Shown piece by piece: positions 11,491 through 23,811 of a DNA stretch of 64,000 nt. Position numbers and translations under genes: made by a program. Position 1 is the stretch's first letter; each line of letters begins with the position of its first letter. Under the pieces are notes generated by a model. That model was not told the DNA's origin and did not search any database. It saw only the letters and a program-made list of their open reading frames with translations. Origin of the DNA: Lepeophtheirus salmonis (Eukaryota > Arthropoda > Copepoda > Siphonostomatoida > Caligidae); the NCBI RefSeq assembly GCF_016086655.4, contig NC_052136.2, positions 16,926,001 to 16,990,000 of the forward strand, read 5' to 3'.

Positions 11491-11511
11491 AAAAAAAAAA
11501 AAAAAAAAAAA
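11491..11511. repeat. A-run (21)
   Basis: An uninterrupted run of 21 A. Similar runs are at 1388-1410, 57741-57761 and 61252-61273. They may be microsatellites or retroelement tails; no adjacent retroelement was recognised. Confidence 0.8.
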
Positions 11512-11569
11512 GAATATGAAAAAGCCATGACATATCAAGTGAGATGAGGAAATTGACAGCTGACAGCAA

Positions 11570-11860
11570 AATGGATCTATCTAAAGAAAAGCGAAATTTA
11601 CCAATTAAAAAAAAGGAAAAACAGCTGTTGCAAGTGCTCTTTCTTCTTTTTTGTTCATTATTTAATGGGTCGTCGTGTTGTCAACTTCTCCCTCTGAAGT
11701 CTGCATTATTTACTCTCTTTGGTGTAACTTGTTATAAAAATGTATAATAAAATAAATATAGGTATGCGAATTTATATTTAATTACAATATTTTCCCTGCA
11801 TTAATACTATTTTAAATGTAGAAGGTAAAGCAGTACTTTATTTTCTCCCCCAGAATCATA
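11570..11860 (+). repeat. Dispersed repeat family E, copy 1
   Basis: Matches 14215-14460 in the same orientation, 2.6 kb downstream. Shared words are aaaggaaaaac, gtgctctttcttc, tcattatttaat, ataaaataaatata and ctattttaaatgtagaaggt, followed by ttttctccccc. A 67-residue open frame (11544-11747) is not kept in the second copy, so it is treated as non-coding. The 3-prime end runs into a reverse copy of the G-rich repeat (11865-11922). Confidence 0.65.
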
Positions 11861-11864
11861 TAAA

Positions 11865-11922
11865 AGTGGTCATAATTCAGTAGTACCATATGTTTTGCTC
11901 CCCCCCTTCTTCTCATGTTCTT
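11865..11922 (-). repeat. G-rich dispersed repeat, reverse copy
   Basis: The reverse complement carries gggggggagcaaaacatatg and gtactactgaatt, matching 579-672 and 5244-5332. Confidence 0.5.
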
Positions 11923-14214
11923 AGAAAAATCATATCCCTAAACATAACATAATTAATGGATAACTTAATCAATTCTTTTTAAGAGCTGTTTTACTTATAT
12001 ATCTTCTGAAAATATCAGATTCTTGTATTTCCCTGGTATAATAATCAAGTCTTACGTATTACAAAAAAACAGTGAATATACTATGTTCACATAAGCCCAT
12101 TAGACCTATAAAAGAAAGCTCAAATACTGAATTTCTTGCCATATGTAATAGAGGCGAATGGTTTTTCAATATCATCAGAATAATATATATAACAGTTTTA
12201 TTTGTAAGGTATTTCTATGAAGATATTAGGAACAACCCTATCCTCTGAAATATTCATTTTGTACATTTCCTTCTCTAGAAACAACCGAAGCGCGAACCTA
12301 AGCACAATTTTTCTCAACTGTGGGACTCTTTTTTAACCATAGTACGAGTATACATATATATGTTAAAATCATGATTCTGTCAATTAATGTTGAAGTAGTT
12401 TGAAATAATTGTAGACAAATCGACATCTGACAAAATTATACAGTATAAATTCGGTTATTATTCGGATAACACTGTGGTTTAATTCAATGAAAATAATAAG
12501 TTTTTTTTTAACAGTAAATCGACAATTAGTAATGAGAGTCAGTCAAATTGTTTAAAAAAACAACAACTTACGAATAAAATAGTGATAGAGCGTAGAGTTG
12601 TAGAAAAAGAGGGATTCCCAGTCTGTAAAGAAATCCACCTCTTGATATTGGAGAGGATATAAAGGATAACAGTTTATTAGTTAATGACTTTTGAACATAC
12701 AAATCAGAGGGAAATATATGGCCTGTCAACACAAAATAAAGCTAAAATGATTTTTCTTAGAGTTGAGGACAATGAAAAATTTAGAAATTGATAGATCTTA
12801 TATAAAAGATAAAATCAGCCTCAAATTAAGTGTTATAAATCAAATGAAAAATCTAAACTGTATTTAAAATTATTAAGTATATCATTTTGTCCCATAATTT
12901 AGGATAAAAAACCTTTCATTTGCGAAATATCTCAATGAAAGATTGGACTGTATGTACATATGATGTAAATAAATGAATTTGGGTATCTCAAATTTTTTTG
13001 TTTTTTTTACAAAAGATTGTTTTTAAGCAAACTCACTAGACATGTATCAAATCTGTTTGTCTTTCCCTCAGTTTTGACAATATTAGTTATACCCACAACT
13101 TATGAGTCAAATACATAATAAGTAGTACATAATATGTTGTAGAAAGTCCTCCCAAGGTAATAAAAAAGATGATTCAACGTATTGCAACTCTAGAATCGGT
13201 AGTGGCCTGTGGGCAATTATAGCTACGAGGGTAAAACCTTTAAGATAAACAAACATAATTCTTTGTATGATTAATTTTTTAGATATGTTATCATAAACTA
13301 TAAGTCTTCAATGTACATACATACATTCTACGGGCATCTTCAAACAAAGACTTCATTATGAGTAAGTATACTCAAATACCTAACACATGTACATGCGTTA
13401 GGTATAGGTAGGCAGGGAGAGCAAATCTTCCTTAGAATTTAAGTTATTCGTTCTACTTATTTGATTACTATCAGTCGTTTTTTTTTATTTATTCAAATGC
13501 ATTTTAATAATTTACATACTTCCATCTCCGGTTCACTGATTCTGTTGAGAAATAAGAGTACATAGTATAAGAAGTAGTTTTAAAATGAATACACATACAT
13601 AAAAAATGCTTAGAGCCTTAGTTATATACTTAAATAATACAATACATGTGATGGAATATGAGTACAACCCCATTCAAAAGATGGTTTTTTTTAATGGAAT
13701 GACGGCATATATTTATGATGAATTAATCACGCAACTTTTAATTGTTATGGTTTTGTAAAAAGTAGTAGGCATTGCTCTCCCTTGTTCCGCCAACTATGAT
13801 GAAAAATGTTGGATTCGATTATTATTCGAACTTTAAAAAGCCGACACTTTCTGAAAAGTACACATATTCCCCCAAAATATTTTTTTTGCAAAATTCGATT
13901 TCACTTGAAATTCAAAATATTATTCGAGTAGCATAATAAGTCCTATGACGTATTGTATCATCCAAAAGGACAGTAAAATACAGATACCGCTCCTTTCTTA
14001 TTGAAAAAAGAGTTGGTGATGTATTAAAAAGGAAAAATAACGACAATAGATATTAATAAATTAATAGAAACCTGTAAGTGAAGGCTCAAGTACACCCACT
14101 ACTATTGTGGTATAAGAACCAAGAAATTACCAAATTACCTAACATAAGTTCGAAAAAACAACAATACCCATTTATTATATTCAAATAGTATGACCAAAGA
14201 CGGGATATTTGTAA
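11923..14214. other. AT-rich spacer with short repeats
   Basis: No gene recognised. Around 12720-12800 the phrase ggcctgtcaacacaaaat and following bases recur at 59629-59720. Around 13810-13935 lies a truncated relative of the small inverted-repeat element at 7281-7468. Confidence 0.45.
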
Positions 14215-14460
14215 AGAAAAAACCAAGTTTAGTGATAAGAAAAGGAAAAACGGTTGAGCATGTGCTCTTTCTTCCTTTAATTCATTATTTAATCTGTCGT
14301 GGGTGTGCTAGAAGAAGAATTCTCTCCTATTTTTGGTATAAAATGGTCTTCAAATGCATTATAAAATAAATATATATGTTATGTTCGATGCACTAATGCT
14401 ATTTTAAATGTAGAAGGTTCCCTTTTCTATAGTAATAGTTCATTTTCTCCCCCCCTAAAA
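14215..14460 (+). repeat. Dispersed repeat family E, copy 2
   Basis: Second copy of the family seen at 11570-11860, same order of shared blocks and same orientation. It ends in a C-run (ttttctcccccccta). Confidence 0.65.
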
Positions 14461-15144
14461 TCATATGATAGTCAACTGATATTAACAATGGTCTTCATTA
14501 AGTAATCAAAATCATTAATTATCAGATAAATTCAGAAATTCTCAATCTCTCACATCCAATCATTTGTATATTACCCTAGCACGAACTTCATTTAAAAATG
14601 CAAAATCTGCAAATCATCATCAGAGCTCAGAATTGGTTAATCGAAAACTATCTCTAATAAAAATTAAAAAAAAACATTATTTGAAGCAGTAAGAATTTGC
14701 TTAGGGCACTTAATTTGGAGGAGACACAATTATGACTTATTTTATGTTATCTCCTCACATACCTATGTATGTATATTGTATGCGGTCAAATTCTCCTTTA
14801 AATAGATCTTAGTGATGTTTCATTGAGTGGGATGTAGATTTATTACTCCACATTGCATGTAAATATACAAATCGTGTTTTTCATGAAGTAAATGGCTATT
14901 TGGTTTATGGAAAGATTATGACTTTGTGAGTAGATATGTACGTAATCTGATATACCTATGTTTCTTTCCATCAAAACTAACATTAACTCCATGTGTATTT
15001 GCGTCATAAACAACGCATTTCCTCCATTTAGGGAAAGGAAATACAAAAATCTATCAACACAAAAGCAAACTGGAATGATTCTTTTCACAAGAATGTTTGG
15101 ATTGGTTCACTGTAAAATGATTGTGGTAAAAAGGTTTCTTACAA
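14461..15144. other. AT-rich spacer
   Basis: Overlapping short open frames on both strands at 14843-15158 have no motif and no conserved partner. Nothing else seen. Confidence 0.4.
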
Positions 15145-15855
15145 AAACGTTGGGGTAATATTTTTACGTGGTAATATTGTTGTGTACATTATCATTGTGA
15201 GGCAAAAACGTTGCGGTTAATATCATCGTAATGCAATATCTATTTAAGCAATATGATAGTGAATAATTTTATTATAAGACAATATTATCGTGTGCAATTT
15301 CGTTGCAATTTATATTATATTCGGACAATAAAACTAATGATTGATGAAGAGGATATAATCCTTCTAATATGCTATAATATAGCTTTGTCCAAGGGTTGTA
15401 TAGGTGAACTGCTGGGCTCATGGTCAAGTTTAATTTATCTGCCGCTGCTAACCATTGTAATATCCAGGTATAAACCCCGGCTCCATATTGTAATAATATT
15501 TACATTAATTTTTTAAATCCAAACTATTCCAATTTAAGACCCTGAGCACAGACCCATCTTTAAAAATAGTTTTTTTAATTTCATTCATCAAGGCTTTACT
15601 GTGGGACTACCAAAGAGTTATACAAAGATTTTCCTTTGTTTTTATTAAAAAGTTAGGGGTGAATATACCAAAGAGATTTGTCTTTGGACATCCCGTGGGC
15701 CGAGGTGTAGTATAGTATATTAGAAGAGTTCATTGGTGCTTAGAAACACAGAGGAGATGGATTTTTAACTGCTTTGGGACCCAGCACTTCACCTGTACAA
15801 TCTGAGGGCCGGGGGTTATTTTGTGATATTAGCAGGGTTAGTTGATGATTAGGTA
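15145..15855. repeat. Inverted-repeat element with ~100-bp sub-repeats, copy 1 (short form)
   Basis: The left arm starts with short quasi-repeats of the type ggtaatattgttgtg / gcaatat.atcgt (15145-15290). It continues with gcaatttcgttgcaatttat (about 15293) and the unit aagggttgtataggtgaact (15391). The right arm carries the unit in reverse at about 15690 (catcccgtgggccgaggtgt) and about 15785 (cttcacctgtacaatctgag). The same outer-plus-unit order occurs at 23812-24910 and, inverted, at 37670-38060. Only about 200 bp separate the arms here, so this looks like a MITE-like derivative. The right arm is cut near 15855-15875 by a fold-back element half. Superfamily unknown. Confidence 0.55.
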
Positions 15856-15874
15856 AGAGATGGCTGATATTTTT

Positions 15875-16288
15875 TTTTTCTAAATTAAAGTTCAGAATTT
15901 CAGCTATCAAATGATATGCTTTTAAACTATTTGAATTGATTTGTCTCTTAAGCAATGAGCCTTTGAATTTAAATAACTTATTTTCAACTTTAAACAAAGA
16001 TCACTCTAGTTATGAGCATGATACAGACATTTTAAAAATGGTTTTAAAATTTTTTAACATTAGGTCTTGAAATATATTCAAATAATTTATTTCTATCTTC
16101 AAATCTAACGCTTAAAATAGCTTTGAACCTTAAAAATAGCCAAAAAAAAAAAAAACATTATGGCTTTTTTCTGAAGGCCATGAGGTAAACAAGGGAAAAA
16201 ATGGCCATATTAGGAATTATGGGATCTAATTCTAATAAGTTTGGCATATGCTGTTCTTTCACCATTTTTGCTGTTGAACAGTGTAATT
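15875..16288. mobile_element. Fold-back element, single arm
   Basis: Matches the right arm of the complete copy at 54327-55512: actttaaacaaagatcactc, tttaaaaatggttttaaaa, agctttgaaccttaaaaata, tctgaaggccatgaggt, ggccatatt, gcatatgctgttctttcacc and the terminus gaacagtg followed by ta. The left arm is absent; the sequence joins the repeat ending near 15855. Confidence 0.75.
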
Positions 16289-16946
16289 AAAGCTGGACTT
16301 ATATTTATGAATTAAATCAATAAATTAGGAATGACTCATTATATAGATTTTGTGTTACCACATTACATATGTAGTATTACGGTGATGATCTCAAGACTTA
16401 TCTTCCTGATATATGAACATTAAATAAGTCATTCATAACTCAGTGTATACGATTTAAAGACTCATGAAATTGTCATAATAGGTAGATACGTATATAAAAT
16501 ACATAGATACCTTCATTTGTTGACATTTTTAACCATTCATTCTCCATATAAAATCTATTTAGCTGATCCTTATCATCACCTACTTTCATAAATCAATTCC
16601 ATCATCAATGTCCACATGATGTTATGTACATATGTAGTACACATATGACTGCCCATTACCCTCTCTTTTCTTTTAAAAGAACAGTGTATTCTTTTATGAA
16701 GAGGTCAAATGATCATTTTTAAGTAAAGAGAATCAAGACTCCAAGTTAAGTCCATCATTCAAAAATACGACATAAAATATTACGGTTGTACTACCTACCA
16801 GGGGATGAATATCGGGATCCCGCATATGGGTCCTTTTGATATGATTCTCTCTGAATGTTTATTTTCTACTGATGAAGTTCGTTGTGTAATTTGTAAATAT
16901 ATGTTTCTCTTTCTCCAATGAACCAAACATAATTAACATCTCTATC
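16289..16946. other. AT-rich spacer
   Basis: No gene or recognisable repeat. The upstream limit of the non-LTR relic that follows is not defined. Confidence 0.4.
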
Positions 16947-17960
16947 TTGGAAATAGTTGCTGATAATGTTGCCTTGCCTCTACATATGCTCTTTAATCTT
17001 TTTTTTTCCGAAGTTTTTACTGTACAAACTATTAGATATTGGGCACTGTTGTTCCCATCTATAAGATGGAAGATCCTCTTGATCCTTCTAATTAAAGACC
17101 TATATCCCGTACTAGTTAAGTCGAGAAAATAATAGAACGGATTTTTAACAGGAAGCTACAGTTATTATTTGAGTGTAATGCACTTATTTAGAGCAGGCAA
17201 CACAGATTCGGTTCTAATATGTTCTACGTTTCGAATATAATTTCTTTCTCGGAAGGTATTGGAAAGTCGTCCAATTGTAATTTTGACTGTGTTGTAATAT
17301 ACTTTGATTTTAGCGAGGCCTTCGATAAAGTCCCTCAAAGGGAACTCACCTTTAAATTGTCCTACATCGGTATGAAGGGTCGGTTGACGAATAGGTTACC
17401 TAGCCAGAGTGTAGTGATCAATTGTACTATCTATGATACTTATTACGTTACTTCACCTGTTCTGCAAGGCAGTGTATGTAATTGGACTCACGTTCCTTGA
17501 CGTTTACATTGAATAAGTAGTGGATAGTTTTTTTTGGAAAAAGTATTTTTATACACGAATGATACGAGAATCATCTGCTCTGATTTAAACTCTATCAGTG
17601 ATGTTTGCAACAAATTCCTTTTTTGGAGTATTACTTGGAGAATGCATTGAGTCATCGACTCAAGTCTGAAGGTGGTAGATGAATACTTAGACTTAGGAAT
17701 TTACGATTCTCATGATCTAATATTGAAGACGTATATACACTACATTATGAGGAAGGCCAATCGAAACATGGGAATCATTAAAAGAAGTTTCAAAACTCGT
17801 AACCCTTCGTTCATTGTGAAACTTTATACCCTCCATTCTTAATGTACGGATCTGAGATCTGTAATCCTTCTAGAAACTACCTCATTAAGTCTCTGGAAAT
17901 AGCACAAGCCAAGTTCGTGTCGTTTTTTCCTTCATTAGCAAAGTCGAAACACCATTTACC
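16947..17960 (+). pseudogene. Non-LTR retrotransposon reverse transcriptase, decayed (CR1/L2/Jockey-like)
   Basis: Successive frames spell the standard order of a LINE polymerase. A pre-RT stretch (EIVADNVALPLHMLFNLFF) is followed by DPSN-stop-RPISRTS, equal to the NYRPISLTS box with Tyr changed to TAA. Then come KIIERIFNRKLQ, a QHRFGSN box (QHGFR in relatives), the RT core VVIYFDFSEAFDKVPQREL (usual LDFSKAFDKVPH), VLQGSV (PQGSVL box), YTNDTRII where the catalytic YADD/FADD box is expected, and EYLDLGI followed downstream by LIKSLEIAQAKF. Several TAA/TAG codons and frame changes break it. No endonuclease domain, poly(A) tail or target duplication was found, so this is an internal fragment. 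Group placement is by motif style only. Confidence 0.88.
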
Positions 17961-18339
17961 TCCCAAAACATAATATGAACATTTTCAAATTTTTATTATT
18001 ATGGCTTGGCTATTCTTTGGAATTATAAATCCTATATATTGCTATTGTCAGGGAAGTGATGCAGACCTCAAGCCATTTTTTTTGTGTCACATATTTATAA
18101 ATATTATTTACATTTTGGGATTATTTTATTTTATTAATTCTTTTTTTGCAGTATTATGTTATTCTTAAAATTTCAACATTCTTATCTTAAATTTATTACT
18201 TTTAGTAAGAATGATAATTTTTATATTTAATAAATACTTATTATAAATCATATAAATAAGCTTTGAATATCCCCATTGGAGGAAAATAAATAAAAATTAT
18301 AAACCTTCAAACGTTACTTTTACAAGTTTGTCAGCTGGA
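17961..18339. other. AT-rich spacer
   Basis: No gene seen. Weak alignment to the 5-prime region of the mariner relic at 41385-41790 begins about 18300. Confidence 0.4.
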
Positions 18340-18640
18340 CATAGTTGGTTATTGAGATATAGAATTTTGAGTGCAGCTACTTTTGGTAATTGTTGTTGTT
18401 AAAAATAGATACAAAAGAATTTCATGCGTGAAGAAGTATTGTTTTTTTTTTTTTTGGGGGTGAATAAAATTGAGTTGAAGGCAAAGTCTGGCTTGATAAA
18501 AGTTTTTTGGGCTACTTACCAGGAAATCAACCGTTCAAAAATGGTTTGCTGAATTTAAACGATGCGGAATGAGCGTCGAAGATATATATATATCTGCCAC
18601 AATAGAGGTACCGGTGTACCATAGATAAATATAGATTACA
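18340..18640 (+). pseudogene. Mariner transposase N-terminal fragment
   Basis: The leader acaagtttgtcagctggaca matches the untranslated leader of the relic at 41385-41790 (acaagttggtcagctgtttg). The coding remnant includes AKSGLIKVFWATYQE and, after a one-base frame change, TVQKWFAEFKRCGMSVED. The latter is the second HTH signature of classic mariner transposases (TVxKWFAxFKRGxxSxED). A T-run and an atatat tract interrupt it. The catalytic half is absent. Confidence 0.8.
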
Positions 18641-20828
18641 TAAGGGGCCTAGTGTAGCGTAAAATCAGTAATAATACAAACTATTAGTCCCCAAAATGGC
18701 ATCGCCTTCAATTATGAAAAAATTTTTTACGTCATTGAAAACTCTATTTTATAGCCTGTGCTATATAAGACCGAATATAGCAAATTAATCGCCAAAATTT
18801 TGTTTGTTTTGACTAAATTGGGGACCATCTCAACATTTTTTTGTATTACAAAAATCCTAACAATACAAAGTTGATACTTGATTATGATATTATCAAGAAG
18901 TGTAACCTGCCTTGGAAACATCTATATACATACATTACAAATCATCATTGTACTTAGATGCATATATTAGTACTGCCTAAGCGCCTTAGGTTCTTCTTCC
19001 TTATTAAAATATGGTTTTAATAATTTGGCAAAAAAATATGATTATTATTTAATAAAATGATAAGTACCCATGTAATTTTTGTTCCTTGAAGTGTACACAT
19101 CCTTAATTTGAATACATATGGTTGATGATTTATTTTATGAAACTTTAGACCCTACATATTATGTATAGTGTACAAATGTAATACGTTATGTATGTCAAGG
19201 AGAGTTACTAGTTTTATAGAGGGGTACCAATGGGCACATAAATAACTCAGAATGAACGCAATGGATCTATTATTATAGATACATTTTATTTTTACACTTT
19301 ATTTTATTAAAGTACATAATAAAATTATGTACTTTATTTTTTTTACATTTTTTATTTTTTTATTATTATTGATACATTTGAACAGGTGTTCATTGAAGAC
19401 AGTAGAATCCTGTAGATATGTCAATAACTAGTACTAATACGGATATTTGTATTTTTTGTCTATAAAATGCCCCGAATTAGTTATTTAATAGAGTATACTA
19501 TAATGAAAATTGAAAATGAGTTGACTTATCGGTATGTTAAAAAAAATAAAAAACAATCCAAAAAATGACATGATAATTTGACAACTCTTTATGTCACCGT
19601 TTATTTATTAAATTTAAATTATCCTAGTATTTTCCTAATATTACTATAAAAAATATGAATTCTATTTTAAATTCAATCATTGAAGCCGTATTATCAATAA
19701 TAAAAGACGGATTAGACTTGATTTGACAAAATGACAAGGACACTTTCGATAGTATTTATTTTATTAACAATGTATGACAATCTTGGGGATCAGGAGCAAA
19801 TAGAGGGAGTAATCAAGGGGCATTTCTCCATCTGAGAAAATCACGTGTCTCTACGAAAAGAGGACTAATTTCCCTTATAAAACTAATGTATATATATTAT
19901 TATTAGAAGTTAATCGCTCCACGAAGATATGTCAAACACCGGCCTTAATAAAAGCCAAAAAGTACAATTTAACGTGTTGAATCTTGTTTTTAAGTGACAA
20001 ACTCTGAAGTAGATCCCTATCTGCCATTTGGTGGAAAAATGAGATATATTGACTCATAGAGAAAGGTTTCCTGTGAAATATAATGAATTTGAATTATTCA
20101 ATGATCTTCCAAAGTGTGGGCATTTCCCTATTTTGATAATGATAGCCAAGCAATTTTCAGCGCAATCAATCAGACACTATAATAAACAAAGAAACGAAAG
20201 CAGAAGTAGACAATTGTGTATTTTAGGCACAAATTCGTGGAAATGAAAAGGAAAAAAGAAGGAACTGTACTCTCCTTCTTTTATATGTCCAAACATAGAG
20301 CCATGCATATACATTATCACGGCTAATTTGTGCAGAATAATTCATCTTTTGTTTAATAAAAGAAAGTTATTATCACATGACAACAGAAAAGGTATTTTTG
20401 CAATTATAGTCAATGGTTTGACAGATACAGAAGTATTTTATGAAGTAGTAGATATTAAGTGATAAATGACTCAAGAAATGTCATTATTCATTTCATTTTA
20501 TAGAAACGTTAATTTAGGGATTTATAGAGTTGTCAAAAGATAGAATAGAGCAACGCCCAACTCTACCTAGCATGACACCATAGAAAATAAATGAGTCATC
20601 AAAAGTCTTAACATATATCTATTGTACATATACCTAATTATATTATATATTATGCTACTCTGAAGATCCTTAATGAAGTAGATCATCCCTTCATCCTTCC
20701 GGTCTCTTCATTGTATATCAGGGTGTCCTAGTCATGTTTTTTTTGTTTTTTTTTGAGCTACACAAACACTAGAGCCATCAAAAATTGCGACATTTTACAA
20801 ATATCACAAAAATATTGAGAAAAATAAA
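18641..20828. other. AT-rich spacer
   Basis: No supported gene. A palindromic patch aaagtacataataaaattatgtacttt near 19310-19340 can form a hairpin. A 65-residue frame at 20049-20246 has no motif. Confidence 0.4.
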
Positions 20829-21115
20829 ATGGTAGATCATTTGGAGGGCTCAACCAATCTTCGAAATTTGGGGAAATCTACGGTTTCACAGATTTCAACC
20901 AAATGTCATACTGAAATGAGCCCGGGCTTCAACCCGCTGGACTACAGCATCTCGGGGCAAGTGGAGTCCAAAGCCTGCTGAGTGCGTCACAGCAACTTTG
21001 TCGACCAATAATCTTCCCTGAATAAGGAGTGGTGGAATATGAGGTGTAGCTACATTTCACGGGCGGTATTCCCGCGCAGCTTGGAGGGTTTCAAAAGCAG
21101 TCAAGTACACAAATA
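20829..21115 (+). pseudogene. Mariner-type transposase with large in-frame internal deletion
   Basis: An ORF from ATG 20829 runs 50 codons to TGA at 20979. Its first part (NLGKSTVSQISTKC) looks like the recognition helix of a transposase HTH. Its second part (SPGFNPLDYSISGQVESKAC) is the third-Asp box and the tail typical of the family. They are joined in one frame with no catalytic core between. Past the TGA the same frame continues VRHSNFVDQ, NKEWWNMRCSYISRAV and FKSSQVHKY, which match the C-terminal helix region of relatives. The usual SPD is SPG, but the presumed catalytic Asp of NPLD is present. No TIRs were found. It could be only a fragment joined by chance deletion. Confidence 0.75.
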
Positions 21116-23811
21116 TTGTTCCTGTATATATATTTTATATATATATGTTTGATGTCGCCTATGTTCGAGTTCATTTGACTTTATTGAGATTAAAATAAAG
21201 AAGAGTATTCAGGGTGTGTAGGGCTTATTCAATATCTGTTGTTTCAATATTTTATAAATATTCCCATCTAGATTCGAAAATTTCTACAAACTGATATCCC
21301 ACAACCTTATTGATAATATGCAATACTTCATCATAAATAAATACATAAATTCACCTCCTTTGCAAATTTTCTTCAGAATAACGGCAGCCATTTAAAACGT
21401 TATTGGCAATTAGTTATTAAAGTCATTAATATTATATGTTGGGATCCATTTTAAATAAATGGGTTGATCATTGGATTGCCCTTAACTCTGACGTTTAATA
21501 AATATTACTGTCAAAATACTTCTTCTAATGTCATGTCAGCTGTTTTTTGATCTACATTTAAGTATAGAGAGTGTCTTTTTTTATAGTTAGGTATTTTGTA
21601 AACTTAGAATAAGTCAAATTTTTATTGATCGATTGACAAAGTGAATTAATAAACTTTAAAGATTTAAATATGCAAAAAAGAAAACATGCAAATGTTATGT
21701 AAAATGGCCACTCATGGTAGTGATGACTTTGTATTTTTCTTCTTGCCAACTGTTAGTTATTATTTAGATGCTTGTTATATTATTATATACATTGAATTGA
21801 TAATCTTACCAATGACAGAGTATGAAATGATACAGATTCTAAAAGAAGGCCCTTGATTGAATATATATAATTATATCAAAATCCAAATTCTATTTAATTA
21901 TTCTTTTTGTAGTTCATAGTACGTATTGTCTGGGAAGCCTGCCTCAGAAGGTTTTACCACAGAAGGTAAATAAGGTTTGAACTCCTGAAATTTATTATGT
22001 CACCTGGAACCTTATTTTTTATATTTTTTTGGCAGCTTGACCAAAAAAATAGCCTCCGGACGGTTTATTTGATCCCATATAATTTGTATTAGTGCATAGT
22101 ATATCATGAAAAACCAAGACAGATAAAAATTTCCGTCAGAAAAGTGAAGTCAACATATATATAAAAAAAAATGTTGAAGCCGTACCCAGTGGGGTGGTCA
22201 GCCTCACAAAAAAAATCAATGCTCTAGATGACATAAGTAATTTGAAAGGATCAACCCTTCTGTACTTTATGGGTAAAATCTTCTATAGAGGCTATCGGAA
22301 TAGTAGAGCCAGCTACTTTATATCCTAAAATCTAGTCAAGCTATGTAAATAAGCTATGAAAACAGCTTAAAATAAAATACACCACAGCTTTGATTATTGA
22401 AAAAAGCGAGCCGTGCATATCGCTTCTCTCGTTCATTTGAAGATTAAACAAAATTTCTTTACATAGAAACAACGAACCTATGTTATGAATGATGTCAACT
22501 GATGCGTCATTCTCTACACTAGTGGCGATTTTGCTCATTAAAAAATCCGCCCTGTATATGTAGTGCGGAACATCATAACAAAACTCTTTTGACAAATTCG
22601 TATTATTTACATTCCTCGCCTGTGATTTACGACGTTCCCGAAAATTTTCATTCCTCCTTCTCCATTTTTTGGTTGTTTATTTGTTTGAAATAAAAAATTG
22701 ATGTTAACAATGGTTATTTATGCATTCAGTGCTTGCAGAATATTAATTAGAATAATAACGCAATCCATTATTATCACAAAAAGGAACAAAAGAACACCCA
22801 TAGCTCATTTTCTGGTACGAGGTGAGCTGCAGGTAGATATGAATCTTTTTTCACGTGAGAAGAGTATTTTTGATAAATTAATTATCTTTATGTGCTTTTT
22901 GCAAAAAAATAACGATTTTAATTTTCTTGCACTCTCATTTAATCTCTCTCTTCCCTTTACCTATATGTAGGTGCCTATTTACTTAAAAGTAGTACTATGT
23001 AGCCATAAAATATATTTCTATGTATATTGTACAAGTTGATTTATTTTTCTAAACTTCTCAATATTTTGAGGGCCACTCCACGATAAAACTCCAAAAATTT
23101 CAAAAATCATAATCACATATGATCAAATTCACTGATTTTTTTACATAGTATACGAAAATATAATCTTTATTTTCTTCACTACTCCGCGACATGCTTAAAA
23201 TTGGCCATGAAATTTTATTGTAGGATTCACTGCAAGCTACATTTTGATAGGTTGATATAACTTCATCTAAAGTTCATGAAATTCACATTTGTAGTACGTT
23301 AACATAGAAGCAAACTTGAACAGAAATCAATCAAAGGAGAATATCCCAAATATTTTTGTATCATATATATACACAATTCCCCATATTTCATTCACATATT
23401 TGACTCAATTATATGCATTGTATACAAATTTGTTGGAAAAGTTAAGATTTCTCAAAATTTTAGCTATTGTGTTCATTGTGTTGATTACCTATCAGATAAT
23501 ATTTGTCAACATCCTATTTTTTTATTTTGACAATCAATTTTGGCTACATTAGGTGCAATTTGAAGCGCATTTAAAGTGGTAATAAGAATAATTTGTGTAA
23601 TCCAGAATCAATTAAAAAAACACCCCAGCTTGTTTTTGTGTTGACAAGACAAATTTGTGAAAATAGCACAAATTTTGAATAAAAATTGAACAAGTTATTG
23701 ATGTTCAAATGAGAGTCTGGTTAAATTTTTGGGCTTTTCTAAGGAAAATATATTATTCAGTTTTAATTTTTTTTTTTGTAAATGCATTGGTAATCTCTTC
23801 CAAGTATTTTG
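21116..23811. other. Gene-poor spacer
   Basis: No supported gene. Minus-strand frames at 21558-21749 and 22341-22595 and plus-strand frames at 22698-22970 and 23316-23552 show no domain or motif and have the composition of the AT-rich background. An alternating TA tract lies near 21125-21145. Confidence 0.4.

Noticed and set aside
11544..11747. 67-residue ORF as a small secreted or membrane protein
   Set aside because: It lies in repeat family E and the second copy at 14215-14460 does not keep the frame.
15145..15300. CRISPR-like array from recurring aatat.atcgt words
   Set aside because: Spacing is irregular and the words are degenerate; in a eukaryotic, transposon-rich context these are sub-terminal quasi-repeats of the inverted-repeat element.
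22341..22595. 84-residue minus-strand ORF
   Set aside because: Plausible composition but no motif, no splice context and no copy elsewhere in the window.
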